DNA from: Sphingopyxis sp. H053 | GTDB lineage: Bacteria; Pseudomonadota; Alphaproteobacteria; Sphingomonadales; Sphingomonadaceae | NCBI RefSeq assembly: GCF_001468225.1 | Contig: NZ_LNRU01000001.1 | Coordinates: 124,001 to 188,000 of the forward strand | Reading direction: 5' to 3' | Length of the DNA stretch: 64,000 bases | In this document: positions 55,422-64,000 of the stretch, one piece after another | Layout of the letters: every line of letters starts with the position of its first letter | How positions within the stretch are numbered: the first letter of the stretch is position 1 | The notes under the pieces: model-generated | Told to the model about the DNA's origin: nothing | Database searches by the model: none | What the model saw: only the letters and a program-made list of their open reading frames with translations | Translations under genes and position numbers: made by a program

Positions 55422-57725
55422 TCAGAACCCCAGATTGCGGAAGGCGATGCGGAACGAGAAGCTGTTGCCGCGCCGCGCGTCGCCGGTGTCGGCATAGTCG
55501 CGGCGCCAGGTCAGCGCGATCGACAGGCAGTCATCGTCATAGGCGACGCCCAAGCGGTGGCGAATCGGCTCGAAACCGTCGGCGCTGCTGAGCGGATCGT
55601 CGGTCTGCTGGGTCAGATCGACGATTGCCGACCCGAAGACCGACCAGTGTTTCGCGAACGCGACGCGGCCGCCGGCGCGTACCTCCTCGCGGTCCTGCAA
55701 ATCCTCGCCGAGCAGCAGGATGTCGCGGTTGAGCCGCGAATAGCCGAGCACGGCATAGGTCGCGCGGCTGCCGATCGTCGCGTCGAATTCGTTGCGGCGG
55801 ATCGCGAAATTATCCTTGTCGAGCCGGTAGCGATGGGTCAGGCGCAGGAAGTCGCGATAGGCAACGGTGGTGCGCCCGACGATGTCCGACGTCCGGTCGG
55901 TCAGCCCGGTGCCGTCGGGAAACAGGCTGGGCTTGTCCGACAGGCGATAGCTCTGGCCGACGACGCTGCTGATGTTGAAGCCCGGCCGGCTGTAATTCCA
56001 TTCGACGCCATAGGTGATGCGCGCGCCGTCCTCGAACCGGTCGTGGCCGTTGAAGCGGTTGATCGCGAATAAATTGCTGTCTTCGAGGTCGAACGCGCGC
56101 GAATCCTCGTTCGGGATGTCGATATTTTCGATCGGCGGCGTCGCGACGATCTGGACGCGCGGGGTCAGCGTTTGCGTGCCGCCCGCGAATTCGCCGATGA
56201 AGGGCCAGCGCATGTCGGCCGCGACCGCGGCGATCGCGCGCGCCTGCCAACCCGATTTGCCGCGGTAGCCGGGGATCGCGGTCAGCAGATTCTCGTCGCT
56301 GTGATAGACGTCGCCGCGCACCAAGGCGGTCAGCGTCACTTCCTGACCCAGCCCCGTCAGCCCGCGCAAATCCCAGCGCGCGCCGGCAAAGGCACGCTGC
56401 GTGTCCTGCCCCGCGGTGCGGCCGATCGCGAGTGTGTTGAGCTGCAGCTCGAACTGCCCGCCAAAGATCGGATCGGCAAGCCGCTGGCGATAGTCGATGA
56501 TCGGCAGCGCGATCGGTTGCTGGCCCTGTTCGTCGTTACGGCGCAGCGTCTGCGTTGCCCAGCCGGCGATCGACAGATAGCTATTGCCCCCGATCCGCTC
56601 GAGCTCGAAGGTCGAGCGCAGCCGGTCGTCGCGGCTGATGTCATAGCGGCGCATGAAGGTGCGGTCGGTCGCGATGCGGCCCGAATAGGTCAGGCTCCAA
56701 TGCGGGTCGAACTGGAACTTGCCCGCGCTCTCGAGGTAGCCGCGGAAGCGCTTTTCGCTGTCGGGATCCTCGCCGGTCAGCGGGACGAGCGAGCCATAGG
56801 TGGCATAGCCGTTGATGCGGAACGATCCGATGTCGGTCAGCGCGCGGAACTCGCCTTCCAGCATCGGCGCCGCGCTGGTGTAGAGGTGCGGGGTGATCGT
56901 GATGTCACGGTCGGACGCGAGCCGCAAATAATAGGGAACCGCGATTTCGAACCCGTTGCTGCGGTCGAGCCGGATTTCGGGCACCAGGATGCCGCTGCTC
57001 GGCTCGTTGTTGATCGAATGGCTGAGGCCGGGAAGCGGGATCAGCGGCAGGCCGAAAATCTCGACGCGCGCGCCCTTGTAGCGGACCTTGTTCTCCGCCC
57101 GGTCGTACAGCACCTTAACGGCGCGAATCTGCCAGCTCGGATTCTTGGGGCAGCCTTCGTCGTCCTCGACCGGGCAGGGGGTATAGGCGGCGTTCTCCAG
57201 CTCGATATTGCCGTTGTCGAAGCGCGTGCCCTTGACCGCGGCGAGCCGCGATCCATTGTCGAGCACGACGAGCATGTTTTCGACCACGCCGTCGCGCAGC
57301 GTGTCGGTCAGCTCGATCTTGTCGCCATAGGCGGTGTCGCCCTCGGGGTTCTTGATGACGACATTGCCCTCGGCAAAGACCTGGCCCGTCTTGCGGTTCC
57401 AGGTGACCTTGTCGGAACGCATCTCGACCGCTTCGCGGTTCATCTGGACATTGCCCTCGGCAACGACGACTTCGGTGTCGCTGTCATAATTCAGATTGTC
57501 GGCGGCGAAACCGATCTGGTCTTCGTCCTTGACCGCGGGGGCGTCGGTCGTTGTCGGGACGACGTCGGGCGTCTGCAGCTCGGGTTCGCCCACGACCTCT
57601 TCCGGCTGGGCCGGATTCGCTTCGGTCTGGGCCAGCACGGGGCAAGCGGCCAGGGCCGCGCCGCTCGCCGTCGCCAGCCAGAACGGCCGCGCACGCGCTG
57701 CTTGTTGGAACAAAGCCCAGCTCAT
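55422..57725 (-). CDS. lptD: LPS-assembly protein LptD
   Basis: 767-aa outer-membrane protein that inserts lipopolysaccharide into the outer leaflet. Signal peptide about 1-33, OstA N-domain about 70-200 (NYDSDTEVVVAEGNVQMNREAVEM), then the barrel, which starts near LPGLSHSINNEPSSGILVPEI and ends in FSFRIAFRNLGF. ATG 57725 gives the signal peptide; upstream codons belong to the leader. Divergent from pepA. Confidence 0.95.
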   Translation of the reverse strand: MSWALFQQAARARPFWLATASGAALAACPVLAQTEANPAQPEEVVGEPELQTPDVVPTTTDAPAVKDEDQIGFAADNLNYDSDTEVVVAEGNVQMNREAVEMRSDKVTWNRKTGQVFAEGNVVIKNPEGDTAYGDKIELTDTLRDGVVENMLVVLDNGSRLAAVKGTRFDNGNIELENAAYTPCPVEDDEGCPKNPSWQIRAVKVLYDRAENKVRYKGARVEIFGLPLIPLPGLSHSINNEPSSGILVPEIRLDRSNGFEIAVPYYLRLASDRDITITPHLYTSAAPMLEGEFRALTDIGSFRINGYATYGSLVPLTGEDPDSEKRFRGYLESAGKFQFDPHWSLTYSGRIATDRTFMRRYDISRDDRLRSTFELERIGGNSYLSIAGWATQTLRRNDEQGQQPIALPIIDYRQRLADPIFGGQFELQLNTLAIGRTAGQDTQRAFAGARWDLRGLTGLGQEVTLTALVRGDVYHSDENLLTAIPGYRGKSGWQARAIAAVAADMRWPFIGEFAGGTQTLTPRVQIVATPPIENIDIPNEDSRAFDLEDSNLFAINRFNGHDRFEDGARITYGVEWNYSRPGFNISSVVGQSYRLSDKPSLFPDGTGLTDRTSDIVGRTTVAYRDFLRLTHRYRLDKDNFAIRRNEFDATIGSRATYAVLGYSRLNRDILLLGEDLQDREEVRAGGRVAFAKHWSVFGSAIVDLTQQTDDPLSSADGFEPIRHRLGVAYDDDCLSIALTWRRDYADTGDARRGNSFSFRIAFRNLGF

Positions 57726-57858
57726 TTTGATATCTTTGTCCCGCACCTTATTTAGCGTCCACCCGGCTTGGACCGGCAGCTTTGTTTTTGCAACTCGCAA
57801 GCGAAACCCCTATCGGTCCGCCACGTTCCAATCAATCATCGCATAAGAAAGTTAAGGC

Positions 57859-59304
57859 ATGGACATTCAGTTTGTCGCGCAAATCGATGCGTCTGCCGAC
57901 GTCGTCGCATTTCCGGTCCGCAAGGGCGAGGCCGGTGCGCTCGGCGCGCTGCTCGGCGCCGCGGCGGCCCAGGCACGCTTCGACGGCGTCGCGGGTGCGA
58001 TTGCCGAGACCGCGGCGATCGACGGCGACCAGGCGAAGCGCCTGCTGCTCGTCGGGGTCGGCGAAGGCAGCGAGCAGGATCTTGAGCGCGGTGGCGCGGC
58101 GCTGACGGCAAAGCTGCAGACGAGCGGCGCGACCGCGGTCCATGTCGATTTCGCGAGCGCGGGGCAGAGCGATGCCGACGACGTCCTCGCCTTCGCGATG
58201 GGCGCGCGCCTGCGCAACTGGCGCCTCGACACCTATCGCACGCGCCTTGCCGATACGGCGAAGCCGAGCCTGAAGACGGTGACGATCGCGTCGCCCCACG
58301 GCGACCTCGCCGGTCGCTGGGCCGAGAACGAGGCGATTGCCGATGGCGTCGCGCTGACCCAGACACTCGTCGCCGAGCCGCCGAACATCCTCTACCCCGA
58401 GACGTTCGTCGAACGCTGCCAGCACCTGACCGACCTTGGCGTCGAACTCGAAATACTCGACGAACGCCAGATGAAGGCGCTCGGCATGGGCGCGCTGCTC
58501 GGCGTCGCGCAGGGCTCGACCCGCCCGCCGCGCCTGCTCGCGATGCGCTGGAACGGCGGCAATCCGGGCGATGCTCCCGTCGTCTTCGTCGGCAAGGGCG
58601 TGACCTTCGACACTGGCGGTATCAGCATCAAGCCCGCCGCGGGCATGGACATGATGAAGTGGGACATGGGCGGCGCGGGCGCGGTCGCGGGCGCGATCAA
58701 GGCGATCGCGGGCCGCAAGGCGAAGGCGAACGTCGTCGGCGTCGTCGGTCTTGTCGAAAATATGCCCGACGGCAATGCGATGCGCCCCGGCGACGTCGTT
58801 TCCACCATGTCGGGGCAGACGGTCGAGGTGCTCAACACCGACGCCGAGGGCCGCCTCGTCCTGTGTGACGCGATCAGCTGGGCGCAGAGCGCCTATAATC
58901 CCAAGGTGATCGTCGATCTCGCGACCTTGACCGGCGCGATGGTGATCTCGCTCGGCCACGAATATGCCGGCATCTTCGCCAATGACGACACGCTCGCGGC
59001 CGACTTGCTCGCGGCGGGCGAGGCCAGCAACAACAAATTGTGGCGTTTCCCGCTGTCGCCCGCCTACGACAAGCTGATCGACAGCCCGATCGCCGACATG
59101 AAGAATATCGGCCCGCGCGAAGGCGGCTCGATCACCGCGGCGCAGTTCCTCAAGCGCTTTGTCGGCGAAGGCGTCGCCTGGGCGCATCTCGACATCGCGG
59201 GCATGGCATGGGCCGACAAGGACGGCCCGGTGTGGGCGAAGGGCGCGACGGGTTACGGCGTGCGCCTGCTCGACCGCTACATCGCCGCCAATCACGAAGG
59301 CTGA
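57859..59304 (+). CDS. pepA: Leucyl aminopeptidase (M17)
   Basis: 481-aa cytosolic two-metal aminopeptidase. The metal and catalytic residues lie in GKGVTFDTGGISIKPAAGMDMMKWDMGGAGAV and the signature NTDAEGRLVL; the N-terminal macro-like domain (about 1-165) is typical. Some members also bind DNA. It precedes holC by 20 nt, an order common in proteobacteria. Confidence 0.96.
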   Translation: MDIQFVAQIDASADVVAFPVRKGEAGALGALLGAAAAQARFDGVAGAIAETAAIDGDQAKRLLLVGVGEGSEQDLERGGAALTAKLQTSGATAVHVDFASAGQSDADDVLAFAMGARLRNWRLDTYRTRLADTAKPSLKTVTIASPHGDLAGRWAENEAIADGVALTQTLVAEPPNILYPETFVERCQHLTDLGVELEILDERQMKALGMGALLGVAQGSTRPPRLLAMRWNGGNPGDAPVVFVGKGVTFDTGGISIKPAAGMDMMKWDMGGAGAVAGAIKAIAGRKAKANVVGVVGLVENMPDGNAMRPGDVVSTMSGQTVEVLNTDAEGRLVLCDAISWAQSAYNPKVIVDLATLTGAMVISLGHEYAGIFANDDTLAADLLAAGEASNNKLWRFPLSPAYDKLIDSPIADMKNIGPREGGSITAAQFLKRFVGEGVAWAHLDIAGMAWADKDGPVWAKGATGYGVRLLDRYIAANHEG

Positions 59305-59324
59305 GCGAAACGGGGCAGGGGAGC

Positions 59325-59774
59325 ATGGCGCGCGTCGACTTTTACCGGCTGACCCGCGACCCGGTCGAACGGGTGCTCCCCGCGCTCGCGACGCGTATAT
59401 TGGCGAACGGCGACCGCCTGCTGGTGGTCGCCGCGCCCGCGATGCAGCGGCAGGCGATCGACGAGGCGCTGTGGACGCTGCAACCTGCAAGCTTCCTGCC
59501 GCACGGCCACGCGGGCTCGCCCGACGAGGAAATCGAGCCGATCCTGATCGCGGGCACGCTCGATCCATCGCCGCCCAACCGCGCGACGCTCATCGCGCTC
59601 GCCGATGGCGAATGGCGCGAGGAGGCGCTGGGGTTCGAGCGCACCTTCCTGCTCTTCGACAACAGCCGCATCGACGACGCGCGCACGCTCTGGCGCACGC
59701 TGGCGGCGCGCGACGACGTCGACAACCGCTTTTGGAAACAGGACGAAAACGGCCGCTGGTCCGAAGGGCCGTAA
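59325..59774 (+). CDS. holC: DNA polymerase III chi subunit
   Basis: 149-aa clamp-loader accessory subunit that links the polymerase to single-strand-binding protein. VDFYRLTRDPVERVLPALATRIL, LLVVAAPAMQRQAIDEALWTL, FLPHGHAGSPDEE and RFWKQDENGRW match the alphaproteobacterial HolC form. ATG 59325 follows GGGGAG. Confidence 0.93.
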   Translation: MARVDFYRLTRDPVERVLPALATRILANGDRLLVVAAPAMQRQAIDEALWTLQPASFLPHGHAGSPDEEIEPILIAGTLDPSPPNRATLIALADGEWREEALGFERTFLLFDNSRIDDARTLWRTLAARDDVDNRFWKQDENGRWSEGP

Positions 59775-59861
59775 CGCGCCCACGCTCTATCCTTGCGATA
59801 CGGCCAAAGCGCCGCTAGAGGCGCGCGCATCGCAGACCATAATAACACAGGAGCTTCCCCC

Positions 59862-60284
59862 ATGGCGGTCACTCGCACCTTTTCGATCATCAAGCCCGAC
59901 GCCACGCGCCGGAACATCACCGGCGCCGTCACCAAGATGCTGGAAGACGCCGGCCTCCGCGTCGTCGCGTCGAAGCGCATCCACATGAGCCGCGAACAGG
60001 CCGAAGGCTTCTACGCGGTCCACAAGGAACGCCCCTTCTTCGGCGAACTCGTCGACTTCATGATCAGCGGCCCCGTCGTCGTCCAGGTCCTCGAAGGCGA
60101 GAACGCGATGCAGGCGAACCGCGACATCATGGGTGCGACCAACCCCAAGGACGCAGCTCCCGGCACGATCCGCAAGGAACTCGCCGAAAGCATCGAAGCG
60201 AACACGGTTCACGGTTCGGACAGCGACGAAAATGCGGCGATCGAAATCGCCTATTTCTTCAAGCCCGAAGAAATCGTCGGCTAA
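59862..60284 (+). CDS. ndk: Nucleoside diphosphate kinase
   Basis: 140-aa enzyme that transfers phosphate between nucleoside di- and triphosphates. [17 protein letters not shown] and the active His in [16 protein letters not shown] are intact. AGGAG lies 10 nt before the ATG. An intrinsic terminator about 100 nt downstream ends the pepA-holC-ndk group. Confidence 0.97.
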   Translation: MAVTRTFSIIKPDATRRNITGAVTKMLEDAGLRVVASKRIHMSREQAEGFYAVHKERPFFGELVDFMISGPVVVQVLEGENAMQANRDIMGATNPKDAAPGTIRKELAESIEANTVHGSDSDENAAIEIAYFFKPEEIVG

Positions 60285-60294
60285 ACCTGACACG

Positions 60295-60367
60295 TCACCC
60301 CAGCGAAAGCTGGGGTCTCCATCGGTCGTGCGCGGCCTCATGAGATCCCAGCTTTCGCTGGGATGAC
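60295..60367. repeat. Pair of inverted REP-like palindromes after ndk
   Basis: TCACCCCAGCGAAAGCTGGGG at the left and TCCCAGCTTTCGCTGGGATGA at the right are inverted copies of one palindromic unit, separated by about 25 nt. A single diverged half occurs near 37700 and another near 38833 (TGTCCCCGCTTTCGCCGGGATGAC). This is the BIME arrangement of REP elements. Confidence 0.8.
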
Positions 60368-60381
60368 GAAACAAGCGAAGA

Positions 60382-60410
60382 GGCCGCCGGAGCGATCCGG
60401 CGGCCTTTTG
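60382..60410 (+). terminator. Intrinsic terminator of the ndk transcript
   Basis: GGCCGCCGG (60382-60390), loop AGCGAT, CCGGCGGCC (60397-60405) and TTTT give a 9-bp GC-rich hairpin with U-tract. Confidence 0.85.
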
Positions 60411-60414
60411 TCTG

Positions 60415-60549
60415 GTGGAACAAGCCAGCGAGCATCGCGTTGTCACGCTCACCGATCCGTTCGGCTTCACATGGCGACTGGCGCAGCTCATCGAAGAGGT
60501 GCCGCACGACGAAATCGAGAGGCGGATGCACGCGGACGCGCGCGAATAA
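60415..60549 (+). pseudogene. 44-codon remnant of a VOC (PhnB/glyoxalase-like) gene
   Basis: From GTG 60415 to TAA 60547 the frame reads as the C-terminal tail of PhnB-like VOC proteins: TLTDPFGFTWRLAQLIEEVP followed by DEIERRMHADARE. Family members usually exceed 120 aa, so about two thirds are missing upstream, replaced by the ndk terminator and REP elements. It could be an expressed fragment, but no Shine-Dalgarno is seen. The stop is 3 nt from the convergent purN stop. Confidence 0.55.
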
Positions 60550-60552
60550 TTC

Positions 60553-61503
60553 TTAAAATTCGTCGGCGACGCCCATCAGCCCGGCCAGCTTCTTCGGTGC
60601 GACCGACAGCCAGCTTTTGCGCAGCCATTCGCCGATCGCATCCCAGTCGGTGTCGCCAAGGTCGAGGCGGATGCCGACCCAGCCCTCGCCGAAATAGGCG
60701 GGGCGGTAATAGCGCTCTTCGTCGAGTTCGATCAGCGCCGCCTGCTCGTCGCCGCCGCTGATCTTGACGAGCAGCGCGATCTTGCCGTCGCCATGATGAT
60801 CCTCGGTGAAATAGGCGAATTTCTTGCCCTTCACGATGCCGAAGCAGGGCATGCCGTGCGAGGTCACCTCGTCGGCCTCGGGCAGCGCCATGGCGAGTTC
60901 ACGCACGCGGCCGCGCAGATAATCGGGCGACCGCTCGCGCGTCACGAACGCCGCGAGCGTGGCGGGGTAAAGCTGATGTTCGGCGAACTGCACCCGCCGC
61001 GCCAGCGTTTCGACGGTATCGCCGGACAGGATCGCGACCGGCGTCTGTGCAAGCACCGGACCCTCGTCGACACCGGCCGTCACGATATGGACGCTGCATC
61101 CGCCGAATTTGTCGCCAGCCTCGATCGCCTGGCTGTGTGTGTTCAACCCCTTGTAAAGCGGTAGCAAGCTCGGGTGGATGTTGATCATCTTCCCGGCCCA
61201 GCGCGCGACGAAATCGTCGGACAGGATGCGCATATAGCCGGCGAGCGCGACGAACTCGGCGCCCGCCGCGCGCAACTGCTCGTCGACCAGCGTATCGAAC
61301 GCGTCGCGGTTCATGCCCCTGTGCGATACGCCCCACGTCGCGATGCCCTCGGCCTCGGCGATCGTCAGCCCCGGCGCATCGGGATCGTTGCTTCCGACGA
61401 ACACCAGCTCATAGGGGCAGTCTTTGGCTTTCGCCGCATAGAGCAGCGCCGCCATATTGGTGCCGGCGCCCGAAATCAGGACGGCGACACGCGCTTTAGC
61501 CAT
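60553..61503 (-). CDS. purN: Phosphoribosylglycinamide formyltransferase fused to an MmcQ/YjbR-like domain
   Basis: 316-aa protein. Residues about 1-190 are a full PurN ([73 protein letters not shown]), which formylates GAR in purine synthesis. Residues about 200-316 are an MmcQ/YjbR-like domain ([34 protein letters not shown], then [26 protein letters not shown] and [10 protein letters not shown]). Both are in one frame without a stop. The start overlaps purM by 8 nt. Confidence 0.93.
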   Translation of the reverse strand: MAKARVAVLISGAGTNMAALLYAAKAKDCPYELVFVGSNDPDAPGLTIAEAEGIATWGVSHRGMNRDAFDTLVDEQLRAAGAEFVALAGYMRILSDDFVARWAGKMINIHPSLLPLYKGLNTHSQAIEAGDKFGGCSVHIVTAGVDEGPVLAQTPVAILSGDTVETLARRVQFAEHQLYPATLAAFVTRERSPDYLRGRVRELAMALPEADEVTSHGMPCFGIVKGKKFAYFTEDHHGDGKIALLVKISGGDEQAALIELDEERYYRPAYFGEGWVGIRLDLGDTDWDAIGEWLRKSWLSVAPKKLAGLMGVADEF

Positions 61504-62602
61504 TATGCGTGGCGCTCCACGGCGCACGCGCGCTCCACGTTTCGGCGCTGCCCGTCACGGTGCAGGCCTTTTCGCCGTCGGCGATATGGCCGATCCGGAA
61601 CACGGTTTCGCCGGCGGCCTCAAGCGCTGCGGTGACCGCGGCAACATCGCCCTCAGCGACAACGACCGCCATCCCGATCCCGCAATTGAAGGTGCGCGCC
61701 ATTTCCTCGGGCTCGATATTGCCCTGCGCCTGCAGGAACGCCATCAGCCGCGGCTGTTCCCACGCGTCGGCATCGACGTGCGCATGAAGCGTTTTCGGTA
61801 GAATGCGCGGGATATTCTCGAGCAGCCCGCCGCCGGTGATATGTGCGAGCGCGTGAATCTGGCCGGTCTTCACCAGCGGCAGCAGGCTCTTCACATAGAT
61901 GCGCGTCGGCGCCATCAGCGCGTCGATCAGCAGGATCGTCTGGTCGAACAGCGCAGGGCGATCGAGCTTCCATCCCTTGTCCGCCGCGAGCCGCCGCACG
62001 AGCGAGAAACCGTTCGAATGCACCCCCGACGAAGCGAGGCCGAGAATCACGTCGCCCGCCGCGACCTTGTCCGCGGTCAGCACCTGATCGCGCTCGACCG
62101 CGCCGACGCAGAAGCCCGCAAGGTCGTAATCGCCGTCCGAATACATGCCTGGCATTTCGGCGGTCTCGCCGCCGATCAGCGCGCATCCGGCCTGCTTGCA
62201 GCCCTCGGCAATGCTCGCAACGACCTCGGTCGCGACATCGTTGTCGAGCTTGCCCGTTGCATAATAATCGAGGAAAAATAGCGGCTCGGCGCCCTGCACG
62301 ATCAGATCGTTCGCGCACATCGCGACGAGGTCGATCCCGACCCCGTCATGCTTGCCCGATTCGATGGCGAGTTTGAGCTTGGTGCCCACGCCATCGTTCG
62401 CGGCGACGAGCAGGGGATCGTTGAACCCCGCCGCCTTCAGGTCGAAAAAGCCGCCAAAGCCGCCGAGGTCGGCGTCGGCGCCGGGTCGGCGCGTCGCACG
62501 GGCGAGCGGAGCAATGGCACGGACCAGCGCATTGCCGGTCTCGATCGATACGCCGGCCCCAGCATAAGTGTAGGGGGCGGGTTGGTTGTGCTTGGAATCC
62601 AT
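61496..62602 (-). CDS. purM: Phosphoribosylformylglycinamidine cyclo-ligase
   Basis: 368-aa AIR synthetase. [77 protein letters not shown] and [15 protein letters not shown] are standard. It acts two steps after PurN in the same pathway and is translated just before it. Confidence 0.97.
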   Translation of the reverse strand: MDSKHNQPAPYTYAGAGVSIETGNALVRAIAPLARATRRPGADADLGGFGGFFDLKAAGFNDPLLVAANDGVGTKLKLAIESGKHDGVGIDLVAMCANDLIVQGAEPLFFLDYYATGKLDNDVATEVVASIAEGCKQAGCALIGGETAEMPGMYSDGDYDLAGFCVGAVERDQVLTADKVAAGDVILGLASSGVHSNGFSLVRRLAADKGWKLDRPALFDQTILLIDALMAPTRIYVKSLLPLVKTGQIHALAHITGGGLLENIPRILPKTLHAHVDADAWEQPRLMAFLQAQGNIEPEEMARTFNCGIGMAVVVAEGDVAAVTAALEAAGETVFRIGHIADGEKACTVTGSAETWSARAPWSATHNG

Positions 62603-62687
62603 GGCCCGCGCGACTAACGCTTCCGGCCGACAAATGCCATGATTTCCTTGTCGGGGCCCGCGCTTTTGGGCAAAGCATAGAGAAGAT

Positions 62688-63959
62688 ATGATTTCGGCTG
62701 CTTTCCCCCGCTTCGCCCCGAGCTTCGCCTTCGACGCCCTGCGTGGCCGCGATTGGCGCTGGGCGGCGCTTTTCGGCCTGTTCTTTGCGATTCTGCTCGT
62801 TGGCGTGGTCGATGGTCAGATCACTCGCGGCGACCGCGGCATCACCCCGATCAACAGCAGCGGCGATTTCCTGACGAGCGGCATCATGGTCGACGTCACC
62901 GGCGACAATGCCGACGATGCGCGAACCAAGGGCTGGCGTGAGGCGCAGCGCCTGGCCTGGGCCCAGCTTTACCGCAAATTGAACGGCAGCGACGGCCCCA
63001 AACTCGGCGATTCGGTGCTCGATGGCATCGTCACCGCGATCGTCGTCGAGGAAGAGCAGATTGGCCCGCGCCGCTATGTCGCCCGGCTCGGCGTCCAGTT
63101 CGATCGCGTGCGCGCAGGGCAGATTCTCGGCGTCAGCGGCCGTACTTTGCGCTCGCCGCCCTTGCTCGTCATCCCCGTCTATTCGATCGACGGCATCCCG
63201 CAGGTGTTCGAACAGCGCAGCGCCTGGCAGCGCGCGTGGGCCGAATATAATACGGGGCAGAGCGCGATCGATTATGTCCGCACCGCGGGCACCGGCGCCG
63301 ATACCTTGCTGATCAACGCGGGGCAGACCGGCCGCCGCGGCCGCGTCTGGTGGCGCGTGATCCTCGACCAATATGGCGCCGCCGACGTGCTGACGCCGAT
63401 CGCGCGCGTCGAATATTCCTATCCGGGCGGCCCGATCAAAGGCTATTTTACTGCGCGCTTCGGCCCCGACAGCAAGCTGATCTCCACCTTCACGATGACC
63501 GGGCCCAGCCCCGCGGCGCTGCCCGACATGATGGAAAAGGCGGTCGCGCGGATGGATCGCATCTATATCGACGCGCTCGCGGCGGGCGTGCTGCGCACCG
63601 ATACCTATCTCGTCCTCGAAAAGCCGGTCGAAAAGGAAGACCTGCCCGAAGAGATCGCGGCCGACGACGAGATGCTGCCCAGCGAAACCGATGCGAGTGT
63701 GCCGACGACAACCGCCGTCGGGGTACAGAGCTTCACCGTCCAGTACAGCTCGCCCGACGTCGATTCGGTCACCGCGACCGAACGCGCGGTCGCGGGCGCC
63801 GCGGGCGTCCAGTCGGCCTCGACCACCAGCCTTGCGCTCGGCGGCACCTCGGTGATGCGCGTCAGCTTCCGGGGTGACCTCGCCGCGCTCGGTGCGGCGC
63901 TCGCCGCACGCGGGTTCAAGGTGCAGGAAGGCGGCGGTCAGCTCAGGATCAGCCGCTGA
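62688..63959 (+). CDS. DUF2066 exported/membrane-anchored protein upstream of hda
   Basis: 423-aa protein with one N-terminal membrane segment (about 24-42; [17 protein letters not shown]). The DUF2066 region (about 45-300) has [51 protein letters not shown] and [13 protein letters not shown]; a C-terminal alpha/beta part (about 340-423) follows a Glu-rich linker. Function is unknown. It precedes the hda-like gene with a TGATG overlap. Confidence 0.85.
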   Translation: MISAAFPRFAPSFAFDALRGRDWRWAALFGLFFAILLVGVVDGQITRGDRGITPINSSGDFLTSGIMVDVTGDNADDARTKGWREAQRLAWAQLYRKLNGSDGPKLGDSVLDGIVTAIVVEEEQIGPRRYVARLGVQFDRVRAGQILGVSGRTLRSPPLLVIPVYSIDGIPQVFEQRSAWQRAWAEYNTGQSAIDYVRTAGTGADTLLINAGQTGRRGRVWWRVILDQYGAADVLTPIARVEYSYPGGPIKGYFTARFGPDSKLISTFTMTGPSPAALPDMMEKAVARMDRIYIDALAAGVLRTDTYLVLEKPVEKEDLPEEIAADDEMLPSETDASVPTTTAVGVQSFTVQYSSPDVDSVTATERAVAGAAGVQSASTTSLALGGTSVMRVSFRGDLAALGAALAARGFKVQEGGGQLRISR

Positions 63960-64000
63960 TGGCGCGCGCGTCCCAGATCGCGCTGCCGCTCGATTGGAGC
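63959..64000 (+). CDS. Hda-like DnaA-related protein, 5' end only
   Basis: Only 14 codons are in the window: [14 protein letters not shown]. The QIALPLDW motif is the clamp-binding N-terminus of Hda/DnaA-homologue proteins, which turn off initiation by stimulating DnaA-ATP hydrolysis. The ATG shares its first base with the preceding stop. Confidence 0.75.
   Translation, partial: MARASQIALPLDWS

Overview
The window is a continuous stretch of GC-rich chromosome from an alphaproteobacterium of the Sphingomonadales, most likely Sphingopyxis or a close relative. This is inferred from the protein sequences, the split glycine decarboxylase, the TonB-dependent carbohydrate receptor of sphingomonad type, and the housekeeping order lptD-surA-pdxA-ksgA next to pepA-holC-ndk. 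No insertion sequence, integrase, prophage or CRISPR array is visible. Both ends cut a gene: gcvT on the left and an hda-like gene on the right.

Layout. 1-5.2 kb: glycine cleavage operon gcvT-gcvH-(glycosyltransferase-like gene)-gcvPA-gcvPB. 5.2-9.8 kb: two small membrane proteins, a DUF938 methyltransferase, an acyl-CoA synthetase and an exported protein with a TonB-like C-terminus. 10-11.6 kb (minus): glutathione transferase and EamA exporter. 11.6-12.7 kb: tRNA-Trp, then a Gdx/SugE-type SMR exporter and a lone nuoA, each preceded by a copy of the same structured leader. 12.7-23.1 kb: N-acetylglucosamine catabolism (nagE, a IIA-HPr-EI fusion, nagA, SIS-type nagB, GntR regulator) and a divergent secreted beta-hexosaminidase, with repeated operator-like sites. 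23.2-27.5 kb (minus): a cobalamin riboswitch followed by cobO, btuF-, btuC- and btuD-like genes and a PhyH-type dioxygenase. 27.7-48.5 kb: a large glucan-utilisation locus. It holds an MFS transporter, sulfatase, GH3, TonB-dependent receptor, GH144-type glucanase, hemerythrin, EEP-family hydrolase, GH1, esterase, a complete sugar ABC importer, a LacI regulator and an MFS sugar permease. 48.7-64 kb: housekeeping genes guaB, an RsmB-type methyltransferase, a TPR protein, ksgA-pdxA-surA-lptD (minus), pepA-holC-ndk, purN-purM (minus) and a DUF2066 protein leading into hda.

How the genes work together. In the nag region the secreted hexosaminidase would release GlcNAc from chitin or murein oligomers. 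NagE with the fused PTS protein imports and phosphorylates it, and NagA and the SIS deaminase feed it to fructose-6-phosphate. In the glucan locus the receptor would import oligosaccharides, GH144, GH3 and GH1 would depolymerise them, and the ABC and MFS systems would carry products inward. Three copies of a 14-bp palindrome close to TGTAACCGGTTACA stand before the receptor/GH3 divergon, the LacI gene and the MFS-led operon, so one LacI protein probably controls the whole locus.

The least explained items are the two matched RNA leaders before the SMR gene and nuoA, the glucan locus as a unit with its sulfatase, the PhyH protein under B12 control with a 24-bp tandem duplication at its stop codon, and a PurN-MmcQ/YjbR fusion.
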